Source: Chitinophaga pollutisoli (lineage in GTDB: Bacteria > Bacteroidota > Bacteroidia > Chitinophagales > Chitinophagaceae). From it: a DNA stretch of 64,000 nt. The notes below the pieces were generated by a model, which searched no databases, was not told the origin of the DNA, and worked only from the letters and a program-made list of their open reading frames with translations. How positions within the stretch are numbered: the stretch's first letter is position 1; each line of letters opens with the position of its first letter. The stretch lies in contig NZ_CP149822.1 in assembly GCF_038396755.1 (NCBI RefSeq), forward strand, positions 620,001-684,000, in the 5' to 3' direction. A program made the translations under genes and the position numbers. Of this stretch, positions 36,167-44,784 are shown piece after piece.

Positions 36167-37666
36167 CTAATGTTCTTCTAACTCAGGTCTTTTTCCATCT
36201 AACCAATCATGAACCGGTTGAACAATTTGTGCCCATTCCGGACATTTTCTTAAAATGTCCACCAACCTGGTAAGGCCATTTTCTCTGGAAACACCCATCC
36301 TCTCGATAATTTCATTAAAATACAAATGCCCATCCTCTACGTGCTCAATTTCTCTTGCCGCACTTACCCATTCAAGCTCTTCATCACTCAAATTCCTATC
36401 ATCAAGCGCACAGATCAAACCATGATAGTAATGTTCTGGCTTACGATTCGGTGGAATGTCAAACTGAGTAATTTTAACTAACGCTTCAGCTCTTTGCTGG
36501 TCATTTTCATCTGTAGTCCCTGTAAGAGCTTTTCCAATCCGTGTAATCTTCTCCTCATCTGTTCTGTACTCATCGCCATCCAATACAAAAAGCATTTTAT
36601 CCTTATTATCCGTCCTTCTTAAATATGTTGCAGCAACGGCTGTGAAACAGTTAGTAGCAGCCCCAAACTTTGTTGTTTCGATGAAACGGCTCATTTTCAA
36701 TCCAGCGGCCACCTTATTTGCAATTGCCTCCGCCAAATCATCTTCAATGAATATTTCAAGTGGTCTAAGATGCCGTCCAGTTAAACGATGCAATGCATCC
36801 GGCTTGGTTTCGTTAAAGCAAAGTGTATTAGTATTTGTTTGAAGTAAGTGCCTGTAGTTAATGAATGGAAGATCCAAAATAGAATGTGCATGTGTTGTAA
36901 ATACTACCTGAAGATTCTTCCTCCGCGCAATCCTATCAATAATTTCAAGCAATTTGACTAATGCATCCTGGTGCATTAACACATCAATCTCTTCAATTAA
37001 TACTAAAGAGCTATTGGGGGCTTTAAGTATTTCCGAAAGAATATATATTATACGTTGTTCGCCAGCACCCATAAACAAGGAAGAATACTCCACATTATTA
37101 TGTTGAAGAGTAATATAATTCTTCCCATAGGCATTACTGGTGTGAAGTGCCTGGTATTGCCTGTTCATTATCACTCCTGCGTATCTTCGTATTTCAACCT
37201 CATGAGCAATTGGCACACGGGCCGCATTGAACGCTATCCGCGTTTTTTTAGTCTCCTTTTCAATCTCAGGTACTGCCGAACGCATACCTATGAAAGTTAC
37301 CGCCCTTTCTGGCCGCCGTTCCTTTTTTGGCACCCAGCGGTCAACAGCTTTTCTAAAATGTGTTTGAACATTTGGGTGGGCTGTGGGTCCGTCAGAATAA
37401 CTATGGGTGATTGAAAAATTACTACCCGCCCAAATAGAGTGAGAAGTTGGAGTAAAGAATATCTGAAATTGGTAATTTATCAATCCGGGGATATTCATAG
37501 GTGGTCTATAAACACATGCCAATGCATGTAATACAGTGGATTTGCCGACCCCATTTAACCCCATTATAGCTGTAAGATTGTTTCCGTCAAATCCAATCTC
37601 AACATTCCGTAGTCCTTTCAGTTGATCTATATTTATTTTTTTTAATACCTGACTATGTATTGGCAT
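36167..37666 (-). CDS. OLD-like ATPase with TOPRIM domain
   Basis: A 499-residue protein. The ABC-type ATPase has Walker A GLNGVGKST (36-44), a degenerate signature MGAGEQR (199-205), Walker B SLVLIEEIDVLMH (220-232) and an H-loop FTTHAHSIL (256-264). A TOPRIM-like domain follows: FIEDD (E308) and VLDGDE (361-366), the metal-binding Glu and DxD of OLD nucleases. The C-terminal 120 residues are helical. OLD-family proteins act in Gabija, PARIS-like and retron systems. It is the first gene of a two-gene cassette with the HNH protein at the ICE left end, a typical cargo position. Confidence 0.82.
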   Translation of the reverse strand: MPIHSQVLKKINIDQLKGLRNVEIGFDGNNLTAIMGLNGVGKSTVLHALACVYRPPMNIPGLINYQFQIFFTPTSHSIWAGSNFSITHSYSDGPTAHPNVQTHFRKAVDRWVPKKERRPERAVTFIGMRSAVPEIEKETKKTRIAFNAARVPIAHEVEIRRYAGVIMNRQYQALHTSNAYGKNYITLQHNNVEYSSLFMGAGEQRIIYILSEILKAPNSSLVLIEEIDVLMHQDALVKLLEIIDRIARRKNLQVVFTTHAHSILDLPFINYRHLLQTNTNTLCFNETKPDALHRLTGRHLRPLEIFIEDDLAEAIANKVAAGLKMSRFIETTKFGAATNCFTAVAATYLRRTDNKDKMLFVLDGDEYRTDEEKITRIGKALTGTTDENDQQRAEALVKITQFDIPPNRKPEHYYHGLICALDDRNLSDEELEWVSAAREIEHVEDGHLYFNEIIERMGVSRENGLTRLVDILRKCPEWAQIVQPVHDWLDGKRPELEEH

Positions 37667-37897
37667 GCAGTCATATAATGTTTACCGTTAATTAAGATAA
37701 CACCTACAATTTCCGCAATTTCAATTATTTATAGAAATTGGCACATGTGGAAAATGCGCATTCTCCTGATATAATATTGATAATCAATTATTCTAATGTG
37801 GATAAGTAATTGCGGCTGCCAGAGATTTTCTGTATGTGATCGAAATGAATGTCTATTAGATCATGAGCACAGGCTCTTTTTATACGACTATCTTGCA
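37667..37897. other. AT-rich intergenic region
   Basis: Upstream region of the minus-strand defence-like operon, so its promoter must lie here. It is AT-rich with short repeats such as AATTTC...GAAATT, but I see no clear TAnnTTTG box and no gene. It joins the inverted-repeat element at 37898. Confidence 0.4.
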
Positions 37898-38053
37898 CCT
37901 GCATATAATTAAATTACCACAAGATACTACCTGCCAAAATAGGATACCAGCAAGGGCTTTCGCGGCTTATGCTCCCTTTGGTCCGCTAACTTCCACGAAC
38001 CCTTGCCGGTATCGGCAGATAGTTACTCCTGCAGAAATTTAATTATATGCAGG
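37898..38053. repeat. 156-nt inverted-repeat element overlapping the radC-like start
   Basis: Outer arms are perfect 18-bp inverted repeats: CCTGCATATAATTAAATT (37898-37915) and its complement (38036-38053). Inner arms pair GATACCaGCAAGGG with CCCTTGCcGGTATC, leaving a GC-rich 40-nt apex. The right outer arm contains the ATG at 38047 of the RadC-like gene, so in RNA the start codon would be buried in the stem. It could be a MITE, a single-strand origin, an att-like site, or a translational switch. Confidence 0.8.
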
Positions 38054-38514
38054 AACAATCTAATGTAATAAACATCGTATCAGAAATCTCAGTGACTTTC
38101 ACTCCTTCTCTCCCTCCTTCTCAGTGCCCAAAAATATCATCACCGAAGGAAGCGCATGATCTTTTCAGATCCAATTGGAATATGGACACCTTCTACCTTC
38201 AGGAAGAATTGAAAGTCATGTTCCTTGATCATTCGCTGCATGTCATGGGCATTATGACAATCTGCACTGGCAGCAAAACCACCTGTAACTGTGACTTACC
38301 TAAACTATTCGGTGCAGCTCTGAAAGCATCTTGCACAAAGTTCATACTTGCACACAATCACCCTTCTGGCTGCATGAAGGCAAGCACTGCTGATATTAAC
38401 CTTACAAAAAAGGTGACTGAGGGATGCCGACTTCTTGATCTGCAGTTATTGGATCATCAGATTTTGGGAGACGATGGCTATCTCTCAATGGCTGATGAAG
38501 GGCTACTCCTGTAG
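38047..38514 (+). CDS. RadC-like JAB/MPN domain protein
   Basis: A 155-residue protein of the RadC family found in almost all Bacteroidota ICEs. The JAMM-type metal motif is complete: H103-N-H105-PSG followed by D116 (AHNHPSGCMKASTADINLTKKV). LFGAALKASCTKFILAHNHP is the usual core. It lacks the N-terminal helix-hairpin-helix of chromosomal RadC, as expected for mobile-element copies. The function is unknown, perhaps a metalloprotease or isopeptidase. Its start codon lies in the right arm of the 156-nt inverted repeat. Confidence 0.9.
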   Translation: MQEQSNVINIVSEISVTFTPSLPPSQCPKISSPKEAHDLFRSNWNMDTFYLQEELKVMFLDHSLHVMGIMTICTGSKTTCNCDLPKLFGAALKASCTKFILAHNHPSGCMKASTADINLTKKVTEGCRLLDLQLLDHQILGDDGYLSMADEGLLL

Positions 38515-38599
38515 TCCTTTACCAACACTCAGCTACAGGAATTGAATTACAAGTCACTCATATATGACTTTCACAATCTTCAATGGTTGCCATTAAATA

Positions 38600-38875
38600 C
38601 TAAAGCATTTCTTCAAACAGTCGAACTTTACAGCGACGCCATATTATAATAATCTGAAGAATACGTTTTGCAACCAACAGGGAGCATCCGACAATCATAA
38701 TTGTAATTCCAATAGCAATAACGTGGTCTTGAGTTAACCACAGAAAAATCACTGCAACTAGAATGGCGAGCATCCCCCACATTAGGCTCATTATTTTATT
38801 CGTAATAAGCCGAGCATAGTGTTTCTGAATTAACTCTTGTATAGCATTAAATTCCAGCTTATCCATAGTAAACAT
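38600..38875 (-). CDS. Small two-helix membrane protein, unknown
   Basis: A 91-residue protein with two membrane helices (about residues 29-48, MSLMWGMLAILVAVIFLWLT, and 52-74) and basic ends. I recognise no family. It is oriented against its neighbours, so it is a separate unit within the ICE. The ATG at 38875 (MFTMDKLEF) or 38866 may start it; the TTG at 38887 is less likely. It could be an immunity or membrane stress protein, but nothing shows this. Confidence 0.55.
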   Translation of the reverse strand: MFTMDKLEFNAIQELIQKHYARLITNKIMSLMWGMLAILVAVIFLWLTQDHVIAIGITIMIVGCSLLVAKRILQIIIIWRRCKVRLFEEML

Positions 38876-39035
38876 ATTGATGTCCAAGGTCGCATATTCA
38901 AAATTTTCTCCAATCTAAATCGTTAACCACCCGTTAAGTCATTCACTTTTCATGCATATATTTTCTCCACATGGCAAGACCTGTCAAATCCCGCCTATTG
39001 TTGTGCCCATATTTGTATCGTAATGAAATTGATCG

Positions 39036-39323
39036 ATGGCAAATAACTTATTCAATCCAATTGGCTACTTGACATATGATATGAGGCCGAAAGACAGTAA
39101 GATATCGCTTGCTGCAGAAACAACTATTTACTCATTGGCACATGCAGATAAACTTTTTGAGATACTGAGTGCCAACGAAGGAAATATGGTTTATGCAAAT
39201 TTCAAACTACTTGATCTCGATAGAAAACAAATCGTAAAAGAATATAAAGTTGTCGCTCAAAAGAAACTAAAAACCCCACAACGCAGGATCACACCACCAA
39301 ACAAAAGGGGCAACAAGCTATAG
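39036..39323 (+). CDS. Hypothetical ICE protein
   Basis: A 95-residue soluble protein with a basic C-terminus (KKLKTPQRRITPPNKRGNK), no signal, no membrane helix and no motif I recognise. The basic tail could bind nucleic acid. It is followed by two paralogous hypothetical genes in the same direction with short gaps, so these probably form one transcript. Confidence 0.6.
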   Translation: MANNLFNPIGYLTYDMRPKDSKISLAAETTIYSLAHADKLFEILSANEGNMVYANFKLLDLDRKQIVKEYKVVAQKKLKTPQRRITPPNKRGNKL

Positions 39324-39368
39324 CTTTCCAACTTGCCAACCCCAAATACTCAGTTTAAAACTTTGCTG

Positions 39369-40088
39369 ATGGAAAAAATAGCGATTAATGGCATTGAATA
39401 CTACGCCGACATAGACGGTATGCTGTTTCAAAATTGCGTAAACCCAAGCGACATTATTCGGGTCGATGTTCTTCTTGATAAAAGCAGTCATTATGAGATG
39501 TTATACATCGAAAATGGTATATCAACCGCCGTTAAAGTCCCCCAGTTCGTTCAAGCTGACCCTGAAGGTATGAGATCAAAATATGGGCTGGCACAAAACG
39601 ATCCACTACCATCATGCGACGCTGATTTCAGATGCCGGCAGGACTTACTAGAAAACAGGCTAAACAACCACATGCGAACGATTCTTCAGATTGACAAGTG
39701 GAAATATAAAGCCGACGGTTTTTCTGGCACAATCAGGCCGTGCTTTACAACTGGGCAACATCCAGCCTTTCTGATTAATGATTTCGAAACCACCGATACC
39801 GGATTCCGTATCTACATCGACCAATCGAACGGATTTATCATACCACGAAAAAGTATTGGTGAAAAAGGAAACTTCATCTATGCAGACTTACCGGACCTCT
39901 ATGTATTGGATCCAATTGGAACCTGTCAAAACTCTGGCGAAGATCACAGTTTTTTTACGCAGCGCTTTCCTGTTAGGGAGCAGATCACGATCACCAAAAC
40001 CGGATCATTCAAATTTGTGGCTATGCCAAAAAAGCTGAGAACCAGACATCAAATACCAATTACGGCCAGGCGTCGCGGTATAAAATAA
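39369..40088 (+). CDS. Hypothetical ICE protein, paralogue of the next gene
   Basis: A 239-residue soluble protein, unknown family. Two blocks are shared with the next gene: VQADPEGMRSKYGLAQND...FRCRQDLLENRL, matching VELDPNGMRKRFSLAIDE...LRCNPDLILERI, and VLDPIG matching AMDPVG. This indicates an old tandem duplication. The C-terminus is basic (RTRHQIPITARRRGIK). The ATG at 39369 is preferred to the TTG at 39333. No catalytic signature is visible. Confidence 0.65.
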   Translation: MEKIAINGIEYYADIDGMLFQNCVNPSDIIRVDVLLDKSSHYEMLYIENGISTAVKVPQFVQADPEGMRSKYGLAQNDPLPSCDADFRCRQDLLENRLNNHMRTILQIDKWKYKADGFSGTIRPCFTTGQHPAFLINDFETTDTGFRIYIDQSNGFIIPRKSIGEKGNFIYADLPDLYVLDPIGTCQNSGEDHSFFTQRFPVREQITITKTGSFKFVAMPKKLRTRHQIPITARRRGIK

Positions 40089-40112
40089 ATCCGGAATTCA
40101 ATCCTATCAAAT

Positions 40113-40826
40113 ATGGAAATACACCAACTTCACAATACGACTTTCATGGTCGATTCAGACTCCATGGTTTTCCGATACGGCAAACAGTTCAAGAAATGCT
40201 TAAGGGCGGATCACATGAACATAACACCGAATGGTTATGAGGCCACTCAAGAATTCAGGGGCAAAACTTTCCCATTCTTTGTGGAACTTGACCCGAACGG
40301 CATGAGAAAGCGTTTCTCACTTGCTATAGACGAGAAACTGCCCAAAACCGACCAGGAATTACGATGCAACCCCGACCTCATCCTAGAACGGATTAAATTC
40401 GGCAAGCACCCAACTATTACTGTAGGTGAATGGATATACTATGCCAACATCAGGATTTGGCAGCTTGAACTTCAAATGAACCCGAAGACAGGCTATGACT
40501 GGGAACCTATTTCACTTGATGACGTAAGCCAATATGATTATGGTTTCAAATTTTACATTGATGCCCGCAACGGAATGCTGTTGGACGATTGGGAAATTAT
40601 GGATAAAAAACACGCCATCCTTGTTGAAATACCGATCGCTGCAGCAATGGATCCAGTTGGATGGGCGCGCCTTAACAATGAGCCCGACCTAAAATATATT
40701 GACCAACATCCCATCCGCTATAATATTGAAGCGCGTTACGGACCCTATTATAGCCATAAATTGTACCCTAAGCCAGTAGCCAGACGCGCACCAACTGCAA
40801 CCAACAAGCGCACAAAAAAGCAATAA
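40113..40826 (+). CDS. Hypothetical ICE protein, paralogue of the previous gene
   Basis: A 237-residue soluble protein, related to its upstream neighbour by the DPxGMR...LRCxxDL and DPxG blocks. It also has a basic C-terminus (ARRAPTATNKRTKKQ). Starting 24 nt after the neighbour, it is in the same transcript and precedes the methyltransferase gene. Function unknown. Recurrent DPxG stretches and a charged tail suggest a structural or nucleic-acid-handling role, but that is a guess. Confidence 0.65.
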   Translation: MEIHQLHNTTFMVDSDSMVFRYGKQFKKCLRADHMNITPNGYEATQEFRGKTFPFFVELDPNGMRKRFSLAIDEKLPKTDQELRCNPDLILERIKFGKHPTITVGEWIYYANIRIWQLELQMNPKTGYDWEPISLDDVSQYDYGFKFYIDARNGMLLDDWEIMDKKHAILVEIPIAAAMDPVGWARLNNEPDLKYIDQHPIRYNIEARYGPYYSHKLYPKPVARRAPTATNKRTKKQ

Positions 40827-40892
40827 CATCTTTCCCGTGTTCACTCCAAAACTCATCCAAAAAGAGTTATCCATCTTTTAAATATCCATTTC

Positions 40893-41720
40893 ATGATACC
40901 ACTACCCTTCCTCAATCAGGTGATTGAAGGTGACTGCTTGCAGATCATGCACGGTTGGCCACCTAACTGCATTGACATGGTGCTTTGTGATCCACCTTTT
41001 GGATTTACTCAAAATACATGGGACCAATGCATCGATTTAACCTATCTCTGGCAGATTCTGGCAAGGATCGTCAAACCATCCGGTGCCATCCTTCTTTTTG
41101 GTCAAGGTAGTTTTACAGCTGAATTAATTCTAAGTAACCGGGAGCAGTTCAGATATAAAATAGTTTGGATTAAATCAAAAGCCACCAATTTTTTAAACAG
41201 ACTCAAACAGCCATTAAGAAAACATGAAGATATATGTGTCTTTTATAAGGAGCAGGCTACGTTCAACCCACAAATGGGCCGCGGAAAATCATACCAGGTT
41301 CACCGCAAAGGGTTCAAAAAAGAAACATATGGTGACTTCAACAGCCACACCTCTTCCAGTGATGGCCAAAGATATCCAACGGATGTGATCCTCTACGAAA
41401 GTTACGACTTTATCTATAGTCGGACCTGTGAACACACAAACGATGGATTCTATCATCCCACGCAAAAACCTGTAGAACTTGGAAGCAGTTTGGTGAGAAC
41501 GTATAGTAACCCTGGAGATACAATTCTGGATTTTGCGTGCGGCAGCGGCTCCTTTCTTGTTGCCGCAGCGATAGAAAACCGCCAGTTCATCGGCATTGAA
41601 CTGAACAAGAACATTACAAAAAATGGACTGCCGGTAGACCTCATTGAAGTCTGCCGACAACGTCTAAAAATATTCAAGCAACGTTCCTATTCTGAATTCC
41701 TATGGACACCCTTCCATTAA
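40893..41720 (+). CDS. Site-specific DNA methyltransferase (beta class, N4/N6)
   Basis: A 275-residue adenine-N6 or cytosine-N4 methyltransferase. Motif IV DPPF is near the N-terminus (LCDPPFGF, 32-38). Motif I FACGSGSF comes late (about 213-220), followed by FIGIELN. This circular permutation defines the beta class. No restriction enzyme gene is next to it, so it is an orphan; such enzymes on ICEs usually protect the element from host restriction or alter regulation. It has tight gaps to neighbours in the same direction. Confidence 0.9.
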   Translation: MIPLPFLNQVIEGDCLQIMHGWPPNCIDMVLCDPPFGFTQNTWDQCIDLTYLWQILARIVKPSGAILLFGQGSFTAELILSNREQFRYKIVWIKSKATNFLNRLKQPLRKHEDICVFYKEQATFNPQMGRGKSYQVHRKGFKKETYGDFNSHTSSSDGQRYPTDVILYESYDFIYSRTCEHTNDGFYHPTQKPVELGSSLVRTYSNPGDTILDFACGSGSFLVAAAIENRQFIGIELNKNITKNGLPVDLIEVCRQRLKIFKQRSYSEFLWTPFH

Positions 41721-41752
41721 AACGCATTGTCAATAAGTAAAATCTCCAACAT

Positions 41753-42271
41753 ATGCTCCAATATGAAAAAGGCCAGCCGTATCCGGACAATCGCTATATG
41801 GGCGTGAAAGATGGCAGTGTTATCGAAGTTTTGGACACAACATTTAATGTATTGTTCTTTATTGATAAGCCCACCAGATCAGAACGCGAAGGCTTTAATA
41901 ACGGAAAACTATCCTATGGTATTTACCAGGAAAAGCATGTTCCTTTCATTACATTGGAGCTTCCCCACTTGGAATTTGACGCTTCTTTCAATATAAAGAA
42001 TTGTACAGACCCAAACGAAATACAGAAGTGGCTTGACAGTAGCGATAATGCTATGGCCCTGTTCCTAATAGACGCAGACAGCTACCTTATCCAGGAAATG
42101 CGGCTCATAGGATTGAATCATGATTTTACGAAAGACCTCCGAGAAATTCTTCGGGACCAGAATAGACATTATAATGATCGACATGAAGTGGATACGGAAA
42201 TCCGGTCAATTCAGCGTCGGACTTCTCTGAAACAAATGGTCCAGCAATCCCGAAAATATCGTCATAGATAG
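41753..42271 (+). CDS. Hypothetical ICE protein
   Basis: A 172-residue soluble protein with no motif I recognise. It is acidic in the middle and basic at the end (RRTSLKQMVQQSRKYRHR). It begins 32 nt after the methyltransferase gene in the same direction. The composition is ordinary for this ICE and codon use is consistent with real coding. No function can be offered. Confidence 0.6.
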   Translation: MLQYEKGQPYPDNRYMGVKDGSVIEVLDTTFNVLFFIDKPTRSEREGFNNGKLSYGIYQEKHVPFITLELPHLEFDASFNIKNCTDPNEIQKWLDSSDNAMALFLIDADSYLIQEMRLIGLNHDFTKDLREILRDQNRHYNDRHEVDTEIRSIQRRTSLKQMVQQSRKYRHR

Positions 42272-42335
42272 GCATCATTGCTTTGCAAGCATCAATGTAA
42301 AAATTAAATTTAAACGCACAACTAAATTAATAGTT

Positions 42336-42641
42336 ATGGCTCATTTTAAACGTAAATGCCTCGTACTTTCTTCCGGAAAACAAATCAAAATGACCGGAGC
42401 TGCGCTGTGCATTCTTCCCAGTTTGGAAATCGGGGAAGGCTTTACCAATAGCATTTTTGGTCTCAATGAAATGGTGACGGAAAACAATAAAGCCACCTCA
42501 CAACTCTCCAACCCCTACCAGCTTTCGCCCGCTGACATTCACGAGATCGCCCATCTTCATATCCGATACTGGCTGGATTTGATTGAAGCCGTCAGCGAAT
42601 CAGGCACAAAAGACGCCTCCATTTTCCGGAAAAAAGAATGA
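42336..42641 (+). CDS. Small hypothetical ICE protein
   Basis: A 101-residue protein of unknown family with no signal or membrane segment. It lies at the end of the cargo block, just before the noncoding hairpin region that precedes mobC. No motif recognised; it may belong to ICE regulation or to the transfer-region start. Confidence 0.5.
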   Translation: MAHFKRKCLVLSSGKQIKMTGAALCILPSLEIGEGFTNSIFGLNEMVTENNKATSQLSNPYQLSPADIHEIAHLHIRYWLDLIEAVSESGTKDASIFRKKE

Positions 42642-42689
42642 ATTCTGGCTCCTGCCAACAAGACGTGATAACCACTGCTCCCTGGAATG

Positions 42690-42809
42690 TTCGGTGCCGG
42701 TTCGGCCGGCCTTCTATGAATTTCAGGATAGGCACACCTGCTTCGCGGTGTCCAGCAAGATGTGTTGTTGTGCCCAACAACGGTTAAAAAGCCTCCGTAG
42801 TCGGCTTTT
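42690..42809 (+). other. Candidate oriT: hairpin cluster before mobC
   Basis: Three successive inverted repeats lie upstream of the relaxosome genes: GCCGG/CCGGC (42696-42710), GTTGTTG/CAACAAC with a 4-nt loop (42764-42781), and AAAAGCC/GGCTTTT (42787-42809). The region has no credible ORF. Transfer origins of this type usually lie next to the MobC/relaxase genes and contain such repeats. The exact nick site cannot be read here. Confidence 0.45.
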
Positions 42810-42858
42810 GTTTTCGGTCAGACATGCCTGTCATATTGGCAATTATTAATACTTATTC

Positions 42859-43263
42859 ATGGGTAGGCAGAAGACGCCAGATGAGAAAGCGCTTAAACAC
42901 GGGGTAAAAACCCGCGTTGATGACGCCACTATGAAAAAATTGCAATCACTGCTCGCCTGTAGCCGGCATCGCAATGTCTCGGAGCTGCTGCGTCAAATCC
43001 TGATGGAGAAACCTATCGCGATCTACACTGTTGACCACTCAGCAGGAGCAGCTATCGAGGAGCTATCACGTGTCCGCAAACAGATTGATAAAATCGGCGT
43101 AAACATTAATCAGGTCGTGCGCGATTTTCACGCTTCCACGTCTGCAACCATCAAGTTTACCCTTGCGCAGGAACTTGCTGGTCTACAAGACGAAATAAAC
43201 ATCACCCTTAAACAAATGGAGCCCCACATCCAGGTACTTACCCGGATATGGTTGCAAGAATAA
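42859..43263 (+). CDS. Relaxosome accessory protein (MobC-like)
   Basis: A 134-residue protein. The N-terminal half (VKTRVDDATMKKLQSLLACSRHRNVSELLRQIL) fits a ribbon-helix-helix DNA-binding fold. The C-terminal half contains the helix LSRVRKQIDKIGVNINQVVRDF typical of plasmid and ICE MobC proteins. It would bind oriT and recruit the relaxase. The relaxase gene starts within its last 16 nt, implying coupled translation. Confidence 0.85.
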   Translation: MGRQKTPDEKALKHGVKTRVDDATMKKLQSLLACSRHRNVSELLRQILMEKPIAIYTVDHSAGAAIEELSRVRKQIDKIGVNINQVVRDFHASTSATIKFTLAQELAGLQDEINITLKQMEPHIQVLTRIWLQE

Positions 43264-44747
43264 TTTTTGGCAAGCAGGTGGGGAAAGCCATCAGGTACAA
43301 TGAAAATAAAGTGCAGGAAAAAATTGCCACCTGCCTCCAAGCAAACGGTATCGGATGGAATGATACTACCCTCAGCGCCCAGGCGAAAGAACGTTTCTTT
43401 CAGGATTTAACCAGCAGGAACCAGGGAGCCAACACCAATGCACTTCACATCAGCCTGAACTTCCATCCTTCAGAAAAGGACCGCCTGACTGATAATTTAC
43501 TTCAGGAAATCGTCGCCAGGTACATGGAGGGAATAGGATTTGGCGATCAACCATTTCTTGTGTATCGCCACACCGATACCCATCATCCACATGTGCATAT
43601 AGTCACTACCAATATCAGATATGATGGCACCCAGATCAATACACAGTGGATACGGCAGAGGAAGTCTGAACCCACCCGGATGTTCCTGGAAAAAGAATAC
43701 GGCCTTATTCCGGCATCTGGCAGAGTAGTTGACACTTTGCTACCTTTTCAGGCGCTTGAAGATCCTGCAATGGAGTATGGTGAATCAGAGCTAAAGGCCA
43801 AAATCAGCAATATCGTAAGAGACGTCGTCAATACTTATCAGTTTACCAGCCTGCAGGAGTTCAATGCGATCCTGGAACAATATAATGTGTATGCAGACGG
43901 CGGCGCGCCCAATTCAAAACTCGATCTTACGGAAGGCTTGGTTTTCTGGGAAATGAACCGGTTCCGTGAAAAACTTGGGAAGGGCATTAAAGCCAGTATA
44001 ATATACGGCAAGCCTACAAAGGAAAAACTCACGGAACTCTATGAGATAAAAAAATCCAGAAGATCAAAGTTCAAAGCTCGTCTCGTCAGGGTGGTCGATG
44101 ATGCTATAGCTGCCGCCCGAAACCAGGAACAGTTTGCCGAATTGCTTGCTACAGCAAAAGTGCAAGTCAAGTTCCACTTAACTGAAAAAGGAGATCCATT
44201 CGGCATCACCTTTATTGATAATCTTACTAGGTGTGTATTCAAAGGAAGTGATTTAAAAAAAGGGTACAGCGCAAAGAAAATTCTCGAAAAGATCACCTCC
44301 ACCGTTAATGAGCAACAGCAGTATAATTTCCTTTTACTGCAAAAAGTTCTGGGCAGTACAGACTTTGCCAATAAACCTGAAACCATACTTCGGTCCTGGC
44401 GCCGCCAGGGACTTAAGCTGGTGAAGATTCAGCAAAAAAGTTCTACCAAATATCTGGCAGGTTATTACAGCCTCCCACCGGAAAGTTTCACCGCTCTACC
44501 GGAAACTGTTCAAAAATGGTTGCGCTCCCACGAGCCCAACATGATTGATAATTCTACATCAGGAAAGACGAAATCAGTATTTAACAATGCCGATTTCATG
44601 CTGGAAGTCCCCGCCTCCTTCCTCTCCCTTTTGGAACAACATACAGCCAGCTATGGATTCCTACTGGATCCAGTATATGCTCATTCTTCCATGCCAAGGG
44701 AACTCTTACAGGAAGCTAGAAAAAAGAAGAAAAAGAAACGCAGATAA
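43248..44747 (+). CDS. Relaxase / mobilisation nuclease
   Basis: A 499-residue relaxase that nicks oriT and leads the single strand into the recipient. The metal motif H108-x-D-x-x-H113-x-H115-x-H117 (RHTDTHHPHVHIV) is complete. A likely catalytic Tyr is Y17 in AIRYNENK. The C-terminus is very basic and ends in a Lys run. The fold belongs to the MobA/VirD2-like group common in Bacteroidota ICEs. It contains two intact seven-A tracts, useful controls for the frameshifts seen elsewhere. It overlaps mobC by 16 nt and precedes the coupling protein gene. Confidence 0.92.
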   Translation: MVARIIFGKQVGKAIRYNENKVQEKIATCLQANGIGWNDTTLSAQAKERFFQDLTSRNQGANTNALHISLNFHPSEKDRLTDNLLQEIVARYMEGIGFGDQPFLVYRHTDTHHPHVHIVTTNIRYDGTQINTQWIRQRKSEPTRMFLEKEYGLIPASGRVVDTLLPFQALEDPAMEYGESELKAKISNIVRDVVNTYQFTSLQEFNAILEQYNVYADGGAPNSKLDLTEGLVFWEMNRFREKLGKGIKASIIYGKPTKEKLTELYEIKKSRRSKFKARLVRVVDDAIAAARNQEQFAELLATAKVQVKFHLTEKGDPFGITFIDNLTRCVFKGSDLKKGYSAKKILEKITSTVNEQQQYNFLLLQKVLGSTDFANKPETILRSWRRQGLKLVKIQQKSSTKYLAGYYSLPPESFTALPETVQKWLRSHEPNMIDNSTSGKTKSVFNNADFMLEVPASFLSLLEQHTASYGFLLDPVYAHSSMPRELLQEARKKKKKKRR

Positions 44748-44784
44748 CGCATCTGTCACTCATCACCACCTAAACCCACTATGT

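Noticed and set aside
37055..37414. 119-codon plus-strand ORF within the ATPase gene
   Set aside because: Antisense to the ATPase region between Walker A and the signature motif; no independent support.
42583..42849. 88-codon ORF before mobC
   Set aside because: It covers the hairpin cluster, overlaps the upstream gene in another frame, and its composition (Cys-, Arg- and His-rich) is not protein-like.
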